Source: Theristus sp. LFF4_11 (lineage: Eukaryota > Nematoda > Chromadorea > Monhysterida > Xyalidae). Taken from it: 64,000 nucleotides of DNA. The DNA is taken from positions 1-64,000 of the forward strand of contig JASANC010003791.1 of the NCBI GenBank assembly GCA_030248135.1, in the 5' to 3' direction. Both the position numbers and the translations under genes were made by a program. Below the pieces are notes generated by a model, which saw nothing but the letters and a program-made list of their open reading frames with translations, made no database searches and was not told the origin of the DNA. This document shows, in pieces, positions 59,701 through 64,000 of this stretch. Position 1 is the first letter of the stretch; each line of letters opens with the position of its first letter.

Positions 59701-62700
59701 CTGTTGTCGTCTGCGTCGCTACTGAGCACATGTCTGGACCTACCGTTTGTGTCTCTGTCGTGTGTGTGTCCGGGGGTAACGTTTGAGTTGTTGCTGAGGT
59801 CGTGTCGGGCGTCGCTTGTGTCGCAGCAGTTGCAGTCACGGGTGTCATGGCCGAGAAATCTGAAATTGGGCTATATGTTACCTCCTTGAATTGCGTGTTG
59901 TCTGGAGGAGCAATGAGCTCGCTGATTTCTGGAAACTGTCTTCGTCTTATCGGCGGAAAAAACTGTCGGGTATGATCAGCTTTAACCCTGCAGGCTTTTT
60001 TGTTATAAAATTTGGTTTACCTTTAGCGTTACGCTGGTTTTCTGAAGTACCTGATGCTTCAGTAGGCAAGAAGGCGCCTAGATTAACATCGTCGTCGGAT
60101 GACGGAGTGTCAGGCGTACGCGGTTGAGTCGAATATGACGTCGAGTAACTGTCCTCATCGGCAGACAGATACTCATCGCTGTGGTTGTCCATATCAGAAA
60201 AATTATTATGCGGCAATAATGAATGGCGAGTGAAGATCTGAGAAATGTGCGCAACATTAATCATGGCGGTCAATGAAGAATTTTTTAGAAAAGTCCATGG
60301 AACGATCAAGCTCAGAAAAAAGAGTAGTGTCATGAGCGGGCGATGCATCGAAGTGAGAAACAAACGCATTGCTAGTCATGGCCTGTCTTCGAGGTGGCTT
60401 TGAACAAAACGATTTCTTGGGGTGTACGTGTTAGGTTACGTCTCACCCAGTTAGCAGGCCGAGCAAAGCGTGATTGTCGAGGAGAAAACTGAAAATGATT
60501 TTGAGAATGAAATGGCGCGGACGGAAAATTGTCTGAGCGTCTGTTTTGTCTCGACGGCTGATAAAAGCGATTTTGAAAACGTCCGTGAAAAGCCTTGAGA
60601 AAGTGGGCGATTGTTGTTGTTATTTAAAAACATCTGTTTTGCAGCATCGAATTTTCCGAGTCAGGTTTTGGCGTCCGGTGATCCTTTGTTTGGGTTATCT
60701 GTGAAATTTTCTTTTCAAGCTCGGAACATTTTGCAAGCAGCGTCTTGTGATCTGTAGTCAGGAGATCTGTGTTATGCGTGTGCGCGTCCGGGGGCTCAGC
60801 TAAAGCAGCATGTGAAAGTGTACTGGTGTGGCGCGGTGTAAAGTGGCAACATTGCTAATGTTTTTTTTTGGGATCCCAGTCGTTGCTAAATCCACCACGC
60901 ACAATACAATCTTCCATCTGTCTGGGCAGCCTTTACGAGTGCTTTATATGACTCAGGCATGCTTGACAGAGAATGAATGTTTTGACTTCGGACATTAGTC
61001 CAGCAAGAAAAATTTGTCTGAGCATACAGTCACGAGCTTGACTTTGTTTGATGCCGAACGCTAAGTCAGAAAGTCTGCGGATTTTGACATTAAAGTGTGC
61101 CATTGTCTTCGTTGATTCACGGGGCAATTGTCTTCGTTGATTAAGCATGGCCATCGAGAGAATGGCGTCCTGGTCGCGTTTAAAATGTGTCAAAAATTCG
61201 GTCCAAATACGGTTATAGTTCCTTTGGTCTAAAGGTTCAGCTCAGCTCCTGTTCTAACGCCGCAGTTCCATCAATCAAAGCCTGCTAATTATCGTCCGTG
61301 TTTGGCAAATTGCACAGTAAGTCGGAGGCGCCGAAAAGTCTGTCGTTACTGTTTGCGCTGAAATTACGTTTCTGCTAGTGTAGATCAGGAGGCGGTTGGG
61401 CACGCGATTGTTTAGTCTGAGCATTGTCTTCTGAATTGTCAATGGAACTCAAGCTTTTTAATTGTTCACGTCTTTGCGCGCGTGCGTTTCTTTCAATTAA
61501 TTGTCTTTGCATTTACCGGCCTGGCATAAACGTCAATGGAGATGTCAATGAGTTTTTTTTGTGGCGCGTGGTCACCAGTGTTACAAACGGGAGATGTACG
61601 TGTGTTTTTGAGTCTCTCGTTTGCACGATTGTTGCAGTCCAAGTCCGTCTTTGATGTCTGTGTTTTTTCATCAGGTTCAGAGACCGGGGCAGCAGTATAA
61701 AAAAAGTCAAGGCGCGATTATTACATAATGATAACAACGTAAATCATCACAAGGCCTACACTTACATACGATTTCAAAAGTTATGAAATGTGGTGCAATC
61801 AAAACATATAACAAACTTACGTCAGGGTGTCTGTGTCTTTCAAACCGTCTGAGTCATGGTGACGAAACTTGTTAGTAGGGGTGGGGGTGTGGTTGGAACC
61901 AACTATTACGTCACACCGTCAATGAGTCATAACGTCCAAAAAAGTAACGACCGAGTAAAAAGTGTCCGAACGCAAACCGCCCACACCGGTACTCACCTCA
62001 ATGGCATTACGATGTTCGATGGCCTCCATGTGCGTGCGTGCGTGCGACACCGACATCAGATGGAAGTTGCACGCTCGACAGAAGTAGACGTACGCGGCGA
62101 AACGTTGATCGCTGCGCGCCTGCAGATCAACAAAGTTGCATTTTGTGGTGATTTTTGTGCATTTCGGCCTGGCTGGCCAACATTAGATGCAAAACAGGTG
62201 TGGCCTCATCAGAGCATGTGCCTCTCTCTCGAACCGCAACAGAAGTCCGAAAATGAACAAAAAGCACATCTTCATGTAAGTTCATGAAGTTGCGTTCACA
62301 TTCCCATCCATCTCTTGATGTTTTTATGCAAAAGCTTAGCTTATTCGTGTAATCCGTGTGCCACATTCAAATCAACAGCATTGAAGGCTGATTGCATATT
62401 GCAAACGAAATCAGACAACAGGTCTTCTTTAAAAAAAGCAAAAAAATCGTTGGAAAATCCAAAAGACACCAAGAAAACTCATTGGACACCTCACCTTTCG
62501 TATGACGTAGATCGCTTCCGATTTCAGAAACGCCACAGACGCTTGTGCAACTGGTTCTTTGACTGAAAATTCTTCAGAATTTAGCAGGACAGCTTTTGAA
62601 ACAAGAACGGACAAATTTGAAGGATAAATTTTCCTCATAAGAAAACAGGAAAACATGAAAAGCATTTCATAGTTTTCAATAATCCGAAAAACAAAAAAAA

Positions 62701-64000
62701 GTGATGCGCCCAACTTCGAGACCACCAAAGCAACTTCGGGAAGCTAAACTGCGTTTCGCACCGGTGTTCAGGCCAAAGCTGCGCTGATGACAAAATCCCG
62801 TGATGTTTATTGTGTGGTGATTTGGATATTGCCTGTTTCGTCTGAACGCAGGTGCAAAACGCAGCTTTAGTAAGTGAATGGCACGCTAAGGTAACCGAAA
62901 ACCTGCAAAAAGCGCTCACTTTTGCGCTGATCATTCGGGCCGCTTCGTTTCGGCTGCGCGCGCAACGACTGCACCGCTTCTTCGATCGCTTTTTCAATGT
63001 CGTCCACTCGCGCGTCACTGGACAACAGCGACTCCAACGAGTAGAAGAATCGATCGACGCGCGATGGATCGTTGGAGCGACGTCGCTTCGATGGTTGATC
63101 GCGATACTCGACCGTCACCTGGCAGTTTTTGAAAATAGGTTTTTTTTTCATTTTACAGTTTATCTCTATCATCTGTATGATCATATGCAATTAGCTGATT
63201 GGTTAATGACCACGCGGTGCAAACATTCTGTGCAGGAGGACAAACTCTGCCTCCACTCACTGCAATGCCTGCACAGAATGCGTGCATCACGAAGTCCACC
63301 AACCAGCCAATCAGCTAATTGTAAATGATATAAAAACAGACTGTGTAGATGTATTAGTGTGCCAAATCGCTGAGTGGCTGGTTTTGAATTCATCTGATTG
63401 ATTGTGTGTGCTTGATGCAGACAATCAGCAGCGTGCCAGATTCAAATACTCAAAGTGCATAATCTTAAACGTTTGACGGTACGGTCGCATTTTGGATCTG
63501 TTATTCAGGTCAAAACTGAGCGCAGAAATGGAACGAAAATTGGAATTCAAAAACCACAAACGTCACCGGATAAAATGAAGTTGGTCAAGTCAAGTAAATT
63601 GTGAAAAAGAAAAACAAAAAAACATAATTTCAAAGATTTCCCGACCTGAATGTACTCCAGAAGGCGATTTTTCAGCTTGTGACGAGCGACGCGAACCTGT
63701 GAATAGAAAATCCAAATTCGTTTTCTGAATCTGAAGCAAATAATCAAAGAATTTCAGAAAAATTATCTCAAGTAAAAAAAAAACATCGAGTGAACCAAAA
63801 ACACGTCAAAAGTCACACACAACCAACCTGAAACTCATGATAGGCAAATTGGCACGACGAAAAGCCGATGAACGATGCCACGAGCTCTTGGAGGCTCTCT
63901 TTCGAAGGCGTTTGTTGCGGCGCTGACGACTGGGCGTTTGGTGGTAAACTTGACGTTGCAACTGGAGTGCCCTTCTTTTTACCCGTGCTATTGTTGCTGC
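42114..64000 (-). CDS. TUT4/TUT7-like terminal uridylyltransferase, 5' end outside the window
   Basis: Minus-strand exons, 5' to 3': 63828-64000 (partial), 63646-63696, 62920-63118, 62495-62562, 61997-62119, 56187-56367, 55914-56063, 55342-55494, 54898-54974, 54503-54610, 54273-54365, 53768-53939, 53145-53323, 52577-52782, 52324-52411, 51938-52105, 51741-51812, 51489-51567, 50955-51109, 50458-50608, 49929-50131, 49294-49436, 48590-48815, 48282-48365, 47921-48143, 47578-47705, 47054-47218, 46609-46739, 45826-45980, 45075-45272, 44153-44358, 43740-43998, 43211-43455, 42846-42923, 42114-42419. Phases agree at every junction; about 1,800 residues are visible. Order: C2H2 finger, degenerate nucleotidyltransferase module, CCHC knuckle, active nucleotidyltransferase module with PAP-associated domain, second CCHC knuckle, long acidic then Gln/Pro-rich tail. 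The enzyme should add U to RNA 3' ends (microRNA precursors, mRNA) in the cytoplasm. Confidence 0.93.
43211..43455 (-). other. Poly-glutamine exon of the uridylyltransferase tail
   Basis: CAA and CAG codons at about 43313-43405 encode a run of roughly 30 Gln. The correct frame is set by phase 1 entry from exon 43740-43998 and phase 0 exit into 42846-42923; the Asn and Leu frames over the same repeat are artefacts. The last exon (42114-42419) is also rich in Gln, Pro and Ser. Confidence 0.85.
44035..44130. mobile_element. CCAAT-box MITE, family B, partial
   Basis: ACAGTCGAACTCTAAATTCT, GAGTCAGCTGATTGGTTGG and a TTTTCTGTGCAAACCAAACT core match the family; the right arm is lost. Intronic in the uridylyltransferase gene. 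Confidence 0.7.
46010..46170 (-). repeat. Dispersed repeat, family J
   Basis: Inverted relative of 30880-31020. It lies in the intron between exons 46609-46739 and 45826-45980, so its open frame is not part of the host protein. Confidence 0.5.
46846..46936. mobile_element. Family C element, partial
   Basis: GCAGTATGCAATAACACG, TGACGTGACGTGCC and ATACGTCAGGTATGAACGGG match the right part of 9568-9727. Confidence 0.65.
47829..47899. mobile_element. TTAA hairpin MITE, family A
   Basis: A compact 71-bp copy with TTAA at both ends and arms GCATTCATGAAGCAGTATT and AATACTGCTTCATGAATGC. It lies just downstream of exon 47921-48143. Confidence 0.85.
49085..49185. repeat. Dispersed repeat, family I
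   Basis: GGCCACCCCTCTTC, GTTGGCCAGGCCGAA and AGAGAACCA..CTACAACTTGGTTGAAT are shared with 52146-52250; a diverged inverted copy is at 62160-62245. All three are in uridylyltransferase introns. Confidence 0.6.
49799..49910. mobile_element. CCAAT-box MITE, family B
   Basis: GCATGCAATCAGCTGATTGG and the inverted CCAACCAATCAGCTGACTGC flank the element, which abuts the 3' edge of exon 49929-50131. Confidence 0.7.
52146..52250. repeat. Dispersed repeat, family I
   Basis: GAGGCCACACCCCTCTTCGG, GGTTGGCCGGGCCGAATTGC and ACAAATTGGTTGAATT match 49085-49185. Confidence 0.6.
53145..56063 (-). other. Inactive N-terminal nucleotidyltransferase module
   Basis: Exons 55914-56063 (VYGSCRTGAALN then NVNLELLYP), 55342-55494, 54898-54974 (LLRVYTSLRPDV), 54503-54610 (GGLPPYALDIMVVHYLQ), 53768-53939 (LLWIGLLRFYAVEF) and 53145-53323 (DPFMRNKN) reproduce the fold and PAP-associated region. 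The position of the catalytic D-x-D reads N-V-N, so this copy should be catalytically dead, as in TUT4/TUT7. Confidence 0.88.
53494..53695. mobile_element. Family C hairpin element
   Basis: Begins AAAGGCCCGTTCATACTGAC and contains repeated GGCACGTCAGGTCT(T/C)GTGTT and ACGTACGTCGACGA-type motifs. The two ends are inverted relatives. Intronic in the uridylyltransferase gene. Confidence 0.65.
56666..56839 (-). repeat. 3' LTR of the element
   Basis: 174 bp; related to 61579-61766 but with a (TTG)n expansion at 56697-56731 replacing part of the other copy, plus many substitutions. The divergence suggests an old insertion. Confidence 0.75.
56947..60016 (-). pseudogene. Repetitive Thr/Asp-rich ORF with coiled coil and four zinc knuckles, broken by a 5-bp deletion
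   Basis: Open from 60016, with the first ATG at 59848. Order: Thr-rich lead; a coiled-coil-like segment (about 59660-59540, EDRFTDLQTKNDKITTKL); an acidic segment; then 36 occurrences of a 57-bp unit encoding KTTQTTTTEDNTDKTADDS; then four CX2CX6HX3C knuckles (about 57210-57005), for example CWICGGFVNSHSPGC and CRYCYGKFGVHGRGC. One unit near 58370 is 52 bp instead of 57, so the frame shifts between the N- and C-terminal halves. A GTAAGT donor sits at 56989-56994 just after the knuckles. The function is unknown; it may be an element-encoded nucleic-acid-binding protein. Confidence 0.65.
57361..59360. repeat. 57-bp tandem repeat array, 36 units
   Basis: GTCGGCAGTTTTGTCAGTGT recurs at exact 57-bp spacing from 57361 to 59351 with one 52-bp unit. 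Units differ by only a few bases, so they are recent or homogenised. Plus-strand Val/Leu/Ser- and Phe/Gly/Cys-rich frames across it are antisense artefacts. Confidence 0.97.
60450..61233 (-). pseudogene. Degenerate gag-like coding region
   Basis: The minus-strand frame at about 61233-60933 encodes NRIWTEFLTHFKRDQDAI and, further on, RQIFLAGLMSEVKTFI, the spacing and composition of an LTR-retrotransposon Gag/capsid segment. Stops interrupt it on both sides. A basic Asn/Arg/Phe-rich stretch near 60630-60450 may be the continuation in another frame. Confidence 0.5.
61579..61766 (-). repeat. 5' LTR of the element
   Basis: 188 bp. On the minus strand it has a TTTTTATACTGC TATA-like site upstream of the CCCCGG block. 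It matches the 56666-56839 copy in order and orientation. Confidence 0.75.
61997..62119 (-). other. Uridylyltransferase N-terminal C2H2 zinc finger exon
   Basis: The exon encodes YFCRACNFHLMS followed by HARTHMEAIEHR, a C-x2-C-x12-H-x5-type finger like the single N-terminal finger of TUT4/TUT7. It is separated from the next coding exon (56367) by a 5.6-kb intron that holds the LTR element. Confidence 0.85.
63177..63335. mobile_element. CCAAT-box MITE, family B
   Basis: ATATGCAATTAGCTGATTGG and the inverted CCAATCAGCTAATTGTAAAT flank ACATTCTGTGCAGGAGG and CCTGCACAGAATGCGTGCA. Intronic near the 5' end of the uridylyltransferase gene. Confidence 0.75.

Larger units (their letters stand above)
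56666..61766 (-). mobile_element. LTR retroelement without visible pol, inserted in a uridylyltransferase intron
   Basis: Direct repeats at 56666-56839 and 61579-61766 begin TGTTACAAACGGG and end CACTTA(T/C)A on the plus strand, i.e. TG..CA on the minus strand. They share GATGTACGTGTGTTTTTG, CCGGGGCA and GATTATTACATAATGATA. Next to the 5' LTR (minus strand) is TGGTGACCACGCGCC, a possible primer-binding site. Internally there is a broken gag-like region (about 61233-60450), an acidic frame (60200-59960) and a long repetitive frame (60016-56947). I see no protease, reverse transcriptase or integrase motif, so it should be non-autonomous. No clear target-site duplication was found. Confidence 0.7.

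Overview
The window is eukaryotic and animal. Six multi-exon protein genes can be joined across GT-AG introns with matching phases, many acceptors read TTTTCAG or TTTCAG, and coding exons are GC-rich inside AT-richer introns. The gene families are animal ones (DEG/ENaC channel, PAN domains, CBM14 chitin-binding domains, TUT4/7-type uridylyltransferase, ARMC8). The acceptor style, a two-domain globin with Gln at E7 and the CBM14 protein suggest a nematode, perhaps a non-Caenorhabditis clade. That placement is inference; I cannot name a species.

Layout. Plus strand: a DEG/ENaC channel with four PAN/apple domains in its extracellular loop (about 1050-10094); a two-domain globin (12655-17758); a secreted protein with eight CBM14 domains (19595-25726); a single-pass membrane protein with a lysine-rich, internally repeated tail (27687-30202). 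Minus strand: a complete ARMC8, a CTLH/GID ubiquitin-ligase subunit (40050-31882), and a TUT4/7-like terminal uridylyltransferase whose 3' end is at 42114 and whose 5' end runs off the window past 64000. An LTR element of about 5.1 kb (56666-61766) lies in one intron of the uridylyltransferase.

Introns and spacers are loaded with short inverted-repeat elements of at least eight families, a 0.7-kb alternating purine-pyrimidine satellite, minisatellites and homopolymer runs. I found no tRNA, rRNA, CRISPR or prokaryotic operon structure.

The genes do not form one pathway: channel, oxygen-binding protein, chitin matrix, membrane protein, protein turnover and RNA tailing. The two most unusual items are the PAN-bearing DEG/ENaC channel, whose PAN domains form an A-B-A-B exon duplication, and the pol-less LTR element carrying 36 near-identical 57-bp coding repeats followed by four CX2CX6HX3C knuckles. 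Exon boundaries below were worked out by hand from splice signals, reading-frame phase and family similarity; none is transcript-verified.
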